Shown here: piece after piece, positions 55,567 to 64,000 of the stretch | Position numbering within the stretch: position 1 is the stretch's first letter | How the letters are laid out: every line of letters begins with the position of its first letter | Origin: Kitagawia praeruptora | Taxonomy: Eukaryota; Streptophyta; Magnoliopsida; Apiales; Apiaceae | Assembly (NCBI GenBank): GCA_037693485.1 | Contig: CM075352.1 | Coordinates: forward strand, 20,456,001-20,520,000 | Direction: 5' to 3' | Length of the DNA: 64,000 bases | Program-made: the position numbers and the translations under genes | The notes under the pieces: model-generated | Seen by the model: only the letters and a program-made list of their open reading frames with translations | Database searches by the model: none | Told to the model about the DNA's origin: nothing

Positions 55567-57894
55567 ATGGCAACTAAAGCGTTTGATGCAGCAGGGTTAG
55601 TTTTTCTCCCTAGTAACTATGCAGCACCATTGGAGAATGAAAATGCTCCACAGGCGTTTCACTTGTTCCAAAACTTCTTGAACGATTCTGAGATAGGGAC
55701 GGCTCTAACTGCACCACCAACATTATCTGCTTCACAGATTGCTACTTTCTGGACAAACTCTGAATATGATGATGGAGGAGAGGCTGGCACTCCAACAATC
55801 ATTTTCACACATGAAGAATCAGAGTATATCATTACTCCAACCACTGTCAGGGATGCTTTGGACTTTGAGACACACACTTCTTACGGTGTTGTTGGTCATG
55901 ATAGATTGAGGACAATGTTGGAGCAAATTGGATGTGCAGGAAACTTGAACAAGATAGGGTCTTTGAGACGGCCAAGTTTGAGAAAGGAATGGAGTTTCTT
56001 CTTTGATTGTATAACAAGGGCTTTTGGAAAGAAGACAACAAACTGGGATGCACTACCTCTGGATACTCTCCAAATCGGTCATGCTCTACTATATGGAGGT
56101 AACTTCGATTTTGGTAGACTAGTACTAATGAACTTGGGAGAGCGATTGTCTGAGTCTACTACTGTTTATTTTGCTCGTTTTTGTCAATTGCTATTTACTG
56201 CATGTGTGCCTAACATTCCAATTGATGAAGCTGATGTAATTCATCCTTTTCAAGTTGCTAAGAGAATGTTCACTGATTTGACAAACAAAGATGTCACTAA
56301 ACAGCAAATACCTGAATTGTTTATGCCTTTAGCCTTACAAAACTATGTGAACCAACCACAAGACCCTCAATCACCACAACAAATGCCTGAACCACCAGAA
56401 ACCATAAACATTGAACCAACACCTCCAACACCCACAACTACTGTACCTACTACATCTCAACAACCACAACCAGAAACCATAAACATTGAACCAACACCTC
56501 CAACACCCACAACTACTGTACCTACTACATCTCAACAACCACAACCAGAAACCTTAAACTCTCCACCAATAAACTCTCCACCCTCAAACACTGAACCCTC
56601 AAACACTGAACCCTCAAACACTGAACCCTCAAACACTGAACCATTAAACACTGAAGCTTTAAACACTGATACCTTACACTCTGAGCCAGCACCTACTGAA
56701 CCAGCCAAAACCAAGCCAAAGAGAAAGAAACACACTGCCCAAAACACTAAACATTCAAAGGCTAAACAGACATTACCTGGAGCTGTTTATACTAGAAGAA
56801 TGAAGCAACATGCAAACAGACCTTCACTTTCACCACCAAAAGAAAGCTCAAGTGAAGATGAAGAGGAGATTGTTGTGCCAATCAAGAAAAGGAGACTAAT
56901 TCTTTCTGATTCAGATGCAGAGAATGTTGTTGAAGCTCCAGAGGTGGTTTCACAGCAAACACCTACTGTTGAGGATACAGTGAATGTTGAAGTACCTGCA
57001 AAAGTTGACATACCTACAGAGGATAAAATGCCTGTAGAAGAGGATCAAAGAGATGGTTTGTCACCAGTACATGATGTTCCTGAATCAATTCTTGATCCTG
57101 TCTCACCTGTTGTTCATGTTGAAGCTCCTGGTGTAGCTGATGAACCTGCAGTACATGTTTCTGAAGCTGTGGCATCACACACAAAGCTGGTATCCTCTAA
57201 AATTCAAGACAAAGGTGATGAAGCTACTAAGGCAAACTCTGTTGCAGAGCCTGTGCAACATGAGGTGATTATTGAAAAGGTTGCAGAAGTTATTGCAGAA
57301 ACTGTGCCTGACACTGCTCAGCACAGTGGTTCTTTAAAGGGTGCTCAAGCTAAAGATGCAAGTGCTGAAGATGAATCTGACAGTGATGCAAACTCTGATT
57401 CTTTTGTGAGTGCACCTGCACAGACAGATAGTAAACATACACCTTTTGCTCAGCCTTGTCCATCACATGCTATTGAAGTAGAGCATCTTGCTAAATCTGC
57501 TGAAAATTGGTATAAACAAGATTGCATTTTTCCAAAAGGGAGAGCATCTGAGTTTGTTAAGCAAACTGCAAAGCAAATTTCAAATCCAGAAATCCTATCC
57601 TGTTTAAAGGCAACTGTAGTACAAGTCAAGACTCTGGAAGGAAATTTTGCTGAAACTAAACAAGAAATTGCTTCCTTGAAGACTGAGATTCAGTCAAGAG
57701 AATTGAAGATGGAAAGAGAGTCTAAAATTAAAGCTGTTCAGCTGTCCAAAGTTCAAGACACTCTCTTTGCCAGGCTAGGAAAGGTTGAAGAAAATCAGAC
57801 TGCTTTATCTGCTAAGGTGGATTCAATTGCAAACTCTTTAGAGCTCATTACATCAATACTAATTCCTGATGATGTCAAAAAGGGGAGAGAGTGA
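55567..57894 (+). CDS. Sirevirus accessory ORF (env-like position), 775 aa, unknown function
   Basis: It starts MATKAFDAAGLVFLPSNY. Residues about 30-260 form a globular region (TLSASQIATFWTNSEYDDGG, EYIITPTTVRDALDFET, KEWSFFFDCITRAFGKKTTN, LLYGGNFDFGRLVLMNLGER). Uncharacterised proteins around plant Sireviruses share this kind of sequence, as I recall. Then come a Pro/Thr-rich part with a duplicated repeat (PETINIEPTPPTPTTTVPTT), four SNTEP repeats, basic nuclear-localisation-like clusters (KPKRKKH, PIKKRR), a long acidic region and a C-terminal coiled coil (about 690-770). I see no signal peptide or membrane segment, so it does not look like a classical envelope protein. It ends with VKKGRE at a TGA overlapping the next ORF. 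Confidence 0.75.
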   Translation: MATKAFDAAGLVFLPSNYAAPLENENAPQAFHLFQNFLNDSEIGTALTAPPTLSASQIATFWTNSEYDDGGEAGTPTIIFTHEESEYIITPTTVRDALDFETHTSYGVVGHDRLRTMLEQIGCAGNLNKIGSLRRPSLRKEWSFFFDCITRAFGKKTTNWDALPLDTLQIGHALLYGGNFDFGRLVLMNLGERLSESTTVYFARFCQLLFTACVPNIPIDEADVIHPFQVAKRMFTDLTNKDVTKQQIPELFMPLALQNYVNQPQDPQSPQQMPEPPETINIEPTPPTPTTTVPTTSQQPQPETINIEPTPPTPTTTVPTTSQQPQPETLNSPPINSPPSNTEPSNTEPSNTEPSNTEPLNTEALNTDTLHSEPAPTEPAKTKPKRKKHTAQNTKHSKAKQTLPGAVYTRRMKQHANRPSLSPPKESSSEDEEEIVVPIKKRRLILSDSDAENVVEAPEVVSQQTPTVEDTVNVEVPAKVDIPTEDKMPVEEDQRDGLSPVHDVPESILDPVSPVVHVEAPGVADEPAVHVSEAVASHTKLVSSKIQDKGDEATKANSVAEPVQHEVIIEKVAEVIAETVPDTAQHSGSLKGAQAKDASAEDESDSDANSDSFVSAPAQTDSKHTPFAQPCPSHAIEVEHLAKSAENWYKQDCIFPKGRASEFVKQTAKQISNPEILSCLKATVVQVKTLEGNFAETKQEIASLKTEIQSRELKMERESKIKAVQLSKVQDTLFARLGKVEENQTALSAKVDSIANSLELITSILIPDDVKKGRE
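57873..57894 (+). promoter_or_regulatory. Frame junction between the two accessory ORFs, with slippery-type heptamer
   Basis: The 22-base overlap window contains CAAAAAGGGG. In the first ORF's frame the heptamer A-AAG-GGG at 57879-57885 has the X-XXY-YYZ form for a -1 shift, which would enter the second ORF. The same run with one more G occurs in the accessory ORF of the second Sirevirus-like element (about 61248-61262, minus strand), so a one-base loss here is the rival explanation. Confidence 0.5.
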
Positions 57895-59243
57895 CTAAGT
57901 CTAAATGTAAAGTTTCTCAAACTCTGACTAAAAAGGATGATGCTGGAGATGGAGGGGCAAGTGATAAAAGCAAGGTTTTAAACTCTGAAAGGCAAACTCT
58001 GAGATCTGGCAAATCTTTTAAATCACAGTCTGTTGGAATAAACACTGAAACTCAAGGTACTTCAAAGACCAAGAGTTTGGAATTAACATCAAACCCAAAG
58101 ACTGATGAGGAGTTAGCTGTTAAGCTTTTCATGGAAGAGAATGCAGAAGGAGTGACCATAGAAGATGCTAAAGCTGAAGAGAAGAGTTTACAAGAAAAGC
58201 ATCTGAAAGCTTTAAAGTCTGAAAAAGGAAAGAAGAATGTGAAAGTTGCTAAAGCTGCAAAGCCTGTTCTTAAAGGTATTCAAATCAAAGAACCAGTTGG
58301 TACAGATCAAAGAATGCAAGTATTCAGAAAACCAACAGATGCAGAAGCTAAGCAAAAACTGAAAAGTATAGTTACAACCTCTGTTGATACACATGTTGTA
58401 CAGAAGAATGAAAACACAACCTCTGTTGCTGCACAAGTTGTGACCACACCATTATTGTCTTCTCAGTTGAAATCAACATTTAAAAGAGGTGCTCCTCATG
58501 ATCCAAGACTAGAAGCTACAATTCCAATGGACTTTTCTGATGGTAGAGCTTTATCTGGTAAAGTTGGATACAATAAAGAAGGCATAGGCTCACACAGAGA
58601 TAAAAGACAATATGTTGGTCCTAGAGATCCTTCTTCACTGTCTGTTCCAAGAGGTGGTGTCACTCAAGAGAGTTTAGACAAACTGGAGTCAGTACAGCTT
58701 GTACATCAAAAGAGTCTAGAAAAGGATTTCTTGTTATATTTCATGGCTGATGGAACAGTATTTAAAGTCTCTGAAAAAGATATTGAATTAAAGTATGCTG
58801 AAGAACTTGAATATATCCTATATATTTTCAGAGTGAGAAATCAAAGAGCACAGTCAGTGGCAAATGTGCTTCAACAAAGAATGATTCAAAACCTTGCAAG
58901 AAGGCAAATGAAATTCAACAGCAAGTATGTTCCTAAATACAGAGATTGGAATGGCAATCTGATTGAAATGGAGAAGGGGACTACAAAGCTGAAAACAGAT
59001 CTTGGAATTACTGTTCTGGATTTCAATGTAAAATCTGAAGAGGTGAAATACATCAGGTTGGGAAATGAGATGAGAAGAAACAAAATCTACGATCTTAGAG
59101 CTGCTATCTATCAAACTGATGAGAATGATCCTCAGTTGAGAGAAATCAAAGAAGCTATGCAGATAGAGCTTGAAAATGCTGAAAGAAGGTTGCTTATAGA
59201 CTATCTCAGAACAGTGCCTGATCTTCAAGAGATTAGAGATTAA
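57891..59243 (+). CDS. Second Sirevirus accessory ORF, about 450 codons, unknown function, probably expressed as an extension of the first
   Basis: The frame is open from 57873 and overlaps the preceding ORF in the -1 frame; it has no ATG until about 80 codons in. The N-terminal part is Lys/Ser/Glu-rich and disordered. The last 180 residues look folded (DFLLYFMADGTVFKVSEKDI, NLARRQMKFNSKYVPKYRDW, VKYIRLGNEMRRNKIYDLRA, ERRLLIDYLRTVPDLQEIRD). I do not recognise the domain. Its position before the purine tract and its compositional match to the preceding ORF suggest the two were one coding unit. Confidence 0.65.
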   Translation: MTKSKCKVSQTLTKKDDAGDGGASDKSKVLNSERQTLRSGKSFKSQSVGINTETQGTSKTKSLELTSNPKTDEELAVKLFMEENAEGVTIEDAKAEEKSLQEKHLKALKSEKGKKNVKVAKAAKPVLKGIQIKEPVGTDQRMQVFRKPTDAEAKQKLKSIVTTSVDTHVVQKNENTTSVAAQVVTTPLLSSQLKSTFKRGAPHDPRLEATIPMDFSDGRALSGKVGYNKEGIGSHRDKRQYVGPRDPSSLSVPRGGVTQESLDKLESVQLVHQKSLEKDFLLYFMADGTVFKVSEKDIELKYAEELEYILYIFRVRNQRAQSVANVLQQRMIQNLARRQMKFNSKYVPKYRDWNGNLIEMEKGTTKLKTDLGITVLDFNVKSEEVKYIRLGNEMRRNKIYDLRAAIYQTDENDPQLREIKEAMQIELENAERRLLIDYLRTVPDLQEIRD

Positions 59244-60094
59244 AGTCTGTAAGAATTTTCTTATTTCATGTAGAATTTGTTAAGTAAAAGCTTAAACTCT
59301 GTTTGTATGTTAAACACTGTAAACTTTGTATTTGTTTTGACATCATCATTTACTGTAAAACTTGTACATTCTTGCTAATGGACAAGTTGGGGGAGATTGT
59401 TAGAAATGATTGATGAAAACAGTGTTTGGAAGCTAAAGTCAGAAAACAGAGTTTAGCTGGAAGCAGTCAGAGTTTGATTAAACACTGACTGGAAGCGCAA
59501 ACAGAGTTTGTTAAACTCTGTAGCGGTATTGTCTGAAGAGTCAACAGTGTTTGAAGATTGATAAATATGGAAGCAATATCTTTGAAGATTGGAAAGCTGT
59601 CAAAGAGATTGAGTTGACTTGGAAGACTGGAGCAATCGTGATTGATATCAATTGTATAGCTTAATTATAGGAGAATCAGTTACTGATTGTACGAAGCTGT
59701 ATGTTCTATAAATACAGTTAGGTTAACCCTAGAAGGGTAGTCGAACATTGAGATATTCATCCATTGTAACCTAAGCAGCTCTCTGTGATATTTACATTAC
59801 TGAGAGAGGAATTATTAATTCCAAACAGTTTTTAATTGTTAAACAGTGTGTTCTTGTTAAGTTACTCATACAGTATTTGATTGCTTATTGTGTAATCGAC
59901 CTAACAAATCAAAGTAGCAGTCAATATGTACACACATATGAGACACAATAAAATAACCAATTAGCAAAGCAAGAGAACACACCTTTTTATCGAATTCTGT
60001 ACAAGTAATTTTCTTAGAGAACTTATTCTTATATAGCCACTCAAACCCTAATTTAATTAAGATAATTCTAAAAATTGATCCCAAAAACATTACA

Positions 60095-60214
60095 ACCTCC
60101 CCAAGTAATTGACTAAAATAAAAATATTCAGATACAAAATATTAATTTAATTAAAAAGATTACGATTTTCAAAAATATTCTAACACTTCTTTTCTTAAAT
60201 AATTATTTCTTATC
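60095..60214 (-). other. Internal remnant of the outer gypsy element
   Basis: AT-rich sequence next to the purine tract of the outer LTR, truncated by the second Sirevirus LTR. No coding content. Confidence 0.45.
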
Positions 60215-61118
60215 TGTTAACTCGAATAACTTGTAGAAGGGGGGGGGGGGGTTGAATACAAGTTATATAATCGTGTCTGATTTTTGCTTGATTATATGAA
60301 CAAGAATAAACGAATGAATCAAACTCTGTTTGTATTAATAAGATCAAATACAAACTCTACCAAAGGTGTACAAATACCTTTAGCAGCTGTTGACAAAATA
60401 AATCTCTCTGTTTGTTTCGAACTTTCGAATACAAACCTTATACAGAGCTACGCATATTCGCACTTCGAACTCTTTTTACAATGACATAGAGAGAGTATTT
60501 ATAATGCTACCTATCAACTAATCACGGAAAGATAATCTATACATGACAATGTTCTGCCGTCCAGTTTATAGTTTCCATCAATAGAAAATTCTTTCCTTCA
60601 TAAAATCTTCTTGCTTGGTCCTCAAACAAAGATCCTGTTTTATAGCACTTGCCAGTTTCTGTAGCATCCATAATGACATCATCAGTAACACGACTGATAT
60701 CAGGATTCCATCTTACATCAGAATCTGACCATCCCATTAGTACTTGATCAGTATTTGACTTGACGTATCAGGATTCAATCTCAGTTCCTGACATGTAGTA
60801 CTCGATGCACTGTTCATTCCTGACTAAACTTTACAGATAACTGTCTAACACATATTTCCTATACAAAGTGCTAAATCCTTTATAAATCAGGATATACAAG
60901 AAGTATAAGTAAAATTCTATTCTTAACATCACAACTCATGAATTATTCCTAACAATCTCCCCCTATTTATGCTTTAAGATCTGAAGCATAAATCTGAGTT
61001 ATTGATGTCAAAACATATAACAATACAATCAGAATAGAATTTATGAATTAAAAAATCATGAAGTTAAGTACCTCCTTTTTCAGATATAGACATAGTATCC
61101 AGTACTTAAAGAAAGAAT

Positions 61119-63559
61119 TCAACTATTTGATGCTTCTTTTCCTTTACCACTTCCCTGATAAGATTCACCTCTGTCATCCTTAGTTCTTCTTTTATTTCTC
61201 CCAGTCTGTTTATCTCCTCCCCCAGTATGTTGCCTTTTAACTGTTTTTATCTCCCCCTTTTTGACATCAGCAACATTAATTCCAAGAGATTCAGTAACAG
61301 AACAAATGAGATTCATCAGAACTGCTTGATTTTCCATAATAGTGACTTGGTTATCTTCAAGTATTTGAAGTCTTGATTGAATTTCAACTTGAGATTTCTG
61401 AATGTCTTGTAGAACTTCAGAATTGACTTCAATATTGGAAGTGTTTGGAATATCTTCAGATTCAAGTTTTGTAGAAGAAGTTGCCTGTGTAGAATGTAAT
61501 TCAAGTAATAAAACTCGATTAGAGTTACAAACATCTTCATCTTTCGGATCTGAAGTTGCAATATGATCATCTTGTCCTTCACCAGTATTCTGTGTACTAA
61601 CATCTACAAAACCTGACTCCTCCTTAGATTGATCAGATACTGTTGATGTCTCAATTCTGGCTGATATTGGTAGTACAAACAAAGGAATACTAGGATCATT
61701 AGGAATATCTTCTGGTACTGGTGGTGTAGAAGTTTGTCTTAGCCTTTCACCTCTTCTGTTTATAATTCCTGCAAGCCTTTCTTTTTTGCTTCTGAGCTTT
61801 AACTTCTGGCTTTGAGTTGTGCTTTGCTAAGTCATTCTTCTCATACATCTTGATAAAATAATAAGTACCAGCATCCATACCAAGATTATCAGACCAAGAT
61901 TCAGGAAAAACCTGATCCCAGAAATCAAACGATGGTGGTTTCCTAATTTTCTCTCCCTCACTATGGAGTTGATCATCCATACCCTCATTCTCACTTTGAC
62001 TATCTAAAGTCAACACTCTTTCTACCTCTCCTTTTGCCTGGTCAGGAGCCAGCCTCTCTAATTGTGGATCAATATCCATCTTTTCAAGTGTATCACTCAA
62101 ATTTGGATAAGTGCTCTCATGACCTACAGAAAAATAGAGTTTAGAAGAAGTTTTTATACCTGAACTCACATGGAGAGAGGGTTCCTCATTTGGCATGGGG
62201 CTTGAGGTTTTCTCCAAGGAGTGAGCTGCTATAGTCTCTGAACCCTCACAAACATCTTCTTTCCTTCCAGAGACTACAGGCTCTAGTATACCACTTTCAG
62301 GTTCTCTACTAGACTCTAATGTCTTCAGTAATACTTCATTAGACACCATAGTTAGTATATCACCATCTTTAAGTGTTGTTTGCTGAGACTCACCCTCAAG
62401 GTGGATAGACTCTGACTGAATAATATTTGTTTGATCTTCAAGAAAACCAGTCAAAGTTATTCCTCCCATATCATAGGGTTTCTCACTTGCAATTTCAGTC
62501 ATCACAGAAGACCTTTCAACATCAGCTATCACAGCTCCTGATTCATCCAACCTCTGACTAGATGGTTCTTGTGTTGCAGTGACTGTGATCTGATCTTTCC
62601 TACTATCCACCACTGGTGCAATAGTATCTTCTGTTGACTGCATTCCACTATCTACTTCCTCCAGTTGTTCACCTTGAGCTGAAGCATCTTCAATAATGAC
62701 ATCCTTGTCAAATAAATATGCATGTAGTGATTGAAGTGCAACATGCTTCGAGAGTCCAATTTTTTTGACTAATTGTCTTCTGACAGATACATAGAAATAC
62801 ATCTTCATTAAGTCAAGTCTTTGATGTAGAAGTCCATATTCATCTGGAAATAAAAGTTTTGGTACTCTTTCAACCAGAAAATCTAGAACAGGCTTTGACA
62901 ACTTCACTTTGAGAGAAATTAGTCCCATAGCCAGTCTGTATGATAATGTAGTTTCCCATGAAGAATCAATATCCAGATCTCTATAGTCATTTGCTGACTT
63001 GATTATAGCTTCATTTGTAGAGACCTGCATGATATTAGTTGGACTAGACTTTGTGTGTGTAGGTGACAATTGAATCTTTCTCCTTGTTCTCCTGGTATAG
63101 TGAGCAAAAGATTTATCCTGAGAAGACTCAAGAGGTGTAGACACAGAAGTGATCTTGGGATGAGATCCTTTTTCAATAGACACAGTCTTTTGAGAAACAG
63201 TATCCAGTAACTGTTTTCCCTTTTTAAGTACTACAGTCTTTTGAGAAATTGCAGCCTGGCTGTGACTAGGTGCTTCATCTCTTTGTCCTAGCTTAGAAAG
63301 TCGAACTGCAGCCTTCAATTCTTCTCTCTCAGCAAAGAGATATATTATCATCATCTTCACTAGAACTACTACTACTTGACACAACAAATCTTCTCTTCCT
63401 TATAACTGTTGTCTTTTGAGAAACACCAGAGGTTGGTTTCTTTGAAACAATAGGCTGTGGATTCAAATGTTGTTCTTGATTTGTTTCAGAGACTATAATG
63501 TTTTGGGCTACTTGGGTAGACACAGGTGGGTTCTCCTCCAAATGAGATTCCTGAGCCAT
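61119..63559 (-). pseudogene. Accessory ORF of the second Sirevirus-like element, two frame breaks
   Basis: The ORF starts MAQESHLEENPPVSTQVAQN at 63559. It shifts frame near 63350 after a Ser-run/acidic stretch (SSSSSSEDDD), continues 63387-61747 (FAEREELKAAVRLSKLGQRD, SYRLAMGLISLKVKLSKPVL, LMKMYFYVSVRRQLVKKIGL), shifts again near 61760, and ends 61682-61119 with a coiled-coil region (SQVEIQSRLQILEDNQVTIM) and VADVKKGEIKT. That end matches the VKKG end of the other element's 775-aa ORF, so they occupy equivalent positions. The N-terminal halves look unrelated. The function is unknown. Both breaks fall near short homopolymers and could be mutations or sequencing indels. Confidence 0.65.
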
Positions 63560-64000
63560 TTCACCACAAAAGAAAGAAGAATTGTAGAGAGTAGGAAGAT
63601 GAGTTTTAAGAATTACCTGAACATGATGTGGATAGTGTATTGCAGGTATTTATTCTAGATTCTTTTCATTGTCCTTCTTTGTAATGTCAGAGAAAATTCT
63701 TTTTTGCTATACATAAGAAAGAAACACAATGTTCTCTACCAAATCTAGCTTCAATATCAGGAATAAAATGGTTAATAAACATTTGCATAAATCTATGATA
63801 ATAAACCATTTTCCTGTTTTGATCTCTTATATAACCCAAGTTTAATACTCATCTGATTTAAGATAATGTGACCAATGTTAATTACTCTGTCATAAAGCAA
63901 ACTGTAAGCAATATGTGAAGTAACAGAAGTAATTTGCTGAAAAGAACTACATTTACCAGTAAAACATTTAGCAATTTGATCAAAGAAGAAAGACCATTCC
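63560..64000 (-). other. Leader region upstream of the second Sirevirus accessory ORF
   Basis: No ORF or motif is supported. It corresponds to the spacer between pol and the accessory ORF, seen in full in the first element. Confidence 0.45.

Larger units (their letters stand above)
47435..59906 (+). mobile_element. Complete Sirevirus-like copia retrotransposon, 12.5 kb
   Basis: The LTRs at 47435-47943 and 59398-59906 are 509 bp each; I find no difference between them. Target duplication AATCA (47430-47434, 59907-59911). The primer-binding site TGGTATCAGAGCC is at 47946-47958 and the purine tract GTTGGGGGAGAT at 59386-59397. TATAAATA boxes lie at 47744 and 59707. Between the LTRs are gag, pol and two further large ORFs beyond pol. 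Integrase before reverse transcriptase makes it copia. The large multi-knuckle gag and extra 3' ORFs place it with the Sirevirus/Maximus lineage. Confidence 0.95.
24945..60094 (-). mobile_element. Gypsy-type 3' LTR interrupted by nested insertions (three segments, about 1.83 kb in total)
   Basis: The LTR begins TGTAACAGCCCG at 24945 and ends CATTACA at 60094, next to a minus-strand purine tract (CTTGGGGAGGT). The design parallels the gag-only element's LTR (TGTGACAGCCCC...TTACA with a flanking purine tract). LTR sequence remains at 24945-26102, 46945-47434 and 59912-60094. The gaps are a gypsy element and a copia element, each with its own target duplication. Internal sequence of the host element runs from 60095 to 60214, where another LTR begins. 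The 5' half is outside the window. It shares GTGAGCTA-A-AGCTCAGCAAG with the gag-only LTR. A repeated CACACTTTGCCAGTGACCGG block lies at about 25471 and 25518. Confidence 0.6.
60215..64000 (-). mobile_element. Second Sirevirus-like copia element, 3' end only, opposite orientation
   Basis: Its 3' LTR is 60215-60955 (741 bp; on the minus strand it starts TGTTAGGAATAATTC and ends GAGTTAACA). It adjoins a purine tract AAATAGGGGGAGAT at 60956. A minus-strand TATAAATA box lies at about 60497. A G13 tract lies at 60239-60251. Upstream on the minus strand is an accessory ORF, and pol would lie beyond the window. The left flank TTATC (60210-60214) is the predicted target duplication. Confidence 0.8.

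Overview
The window is plant nuclear DNA: GT-AG introns, a chloroplast-targeted enzyme, LTR retrotransposons of plant lineages, Helitrons, MITEs and plant-type CACTA and mariner elements. It fits a eudicot, perhaps an asterid; the species cannot be told from the sequence. About 12 kb is a gene-bearing segment and the other 52 kb is almost entirely transposable elements, many nested in one another. GENES (1-12.3 kb): a five-exon gene for the U1 snRNP protein U1-C (+), a seven-exon LHT-type amino acid transporter (+) and an eleven-exon plastid 3-oxoacyl-ACP reductase (FabG/KR, -). All three have complete, in-frame exon chains. They are unrelated housekeeping-type genes and form no operon-like unit. 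DNA TRANSPOSONS (12.4-21.4 kb): three Helitron 3' ends (hairpin, 8-nt spacer, CTAG or CTAA, then T), candidate Helitron 5' ends, a foldback element built from a TTGCAACT-type array with a perfect 36-bp hairpin, and a 513-bp Mutator-type MITE with a 10-bp target duplication. SMALL RETROELEMENTS AND A MARINER (20.9-24.9 kb): a 330-bp TRIM, an LTR-like stretch rich in TTCGAGAA, the 3' part of a mariner-like element with an unrecognised small ORF convergent to its transposase, and a 1.3-kb solo LTR inside that transposase. NESTED RETROTRANSPOSON BLOCK (24.9-64 kb): a gypsy-type LTR starts at 24945 and is interrupted three levels deep. A chromodomain gypsy element (26103-46939) sits in it. Inside that element's reverse transcriptase is a 15.7-kb CACTA transposon (28472-44190) carrying pieces of ferritin and ALDH7 genes. 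Inside the CACTA is a very young gag-only LTR element (32975-43331). The outer LTR is also cut by a complete Sirevirus-like copia element (47435-59906) with 509-bp LTRs that look identical and two large extra ORFs beyond pol. A second, oppositely oriented Sirevirus-like element begins at 60215 and runs off the window. Matching target duplications (ATTTC, AGA, TTTAG, AATCA, TATAC, AGTAA, ATGATAACAA) fix the borders of seven insertions to the base and give a relative order of events. The observations most worth following are the two-ORF accessory region of the Sirevirus and its homopolymer frame junction, the CACTA element carrying ferritin and ALDH7 exons, arrays of heat-shock-element-like TTCnnGAA palindromes in LTRs, the small ORF in the mariner-like element, and the U1-C first intron whose 5' splice site lies in a GTAT microsatellite.
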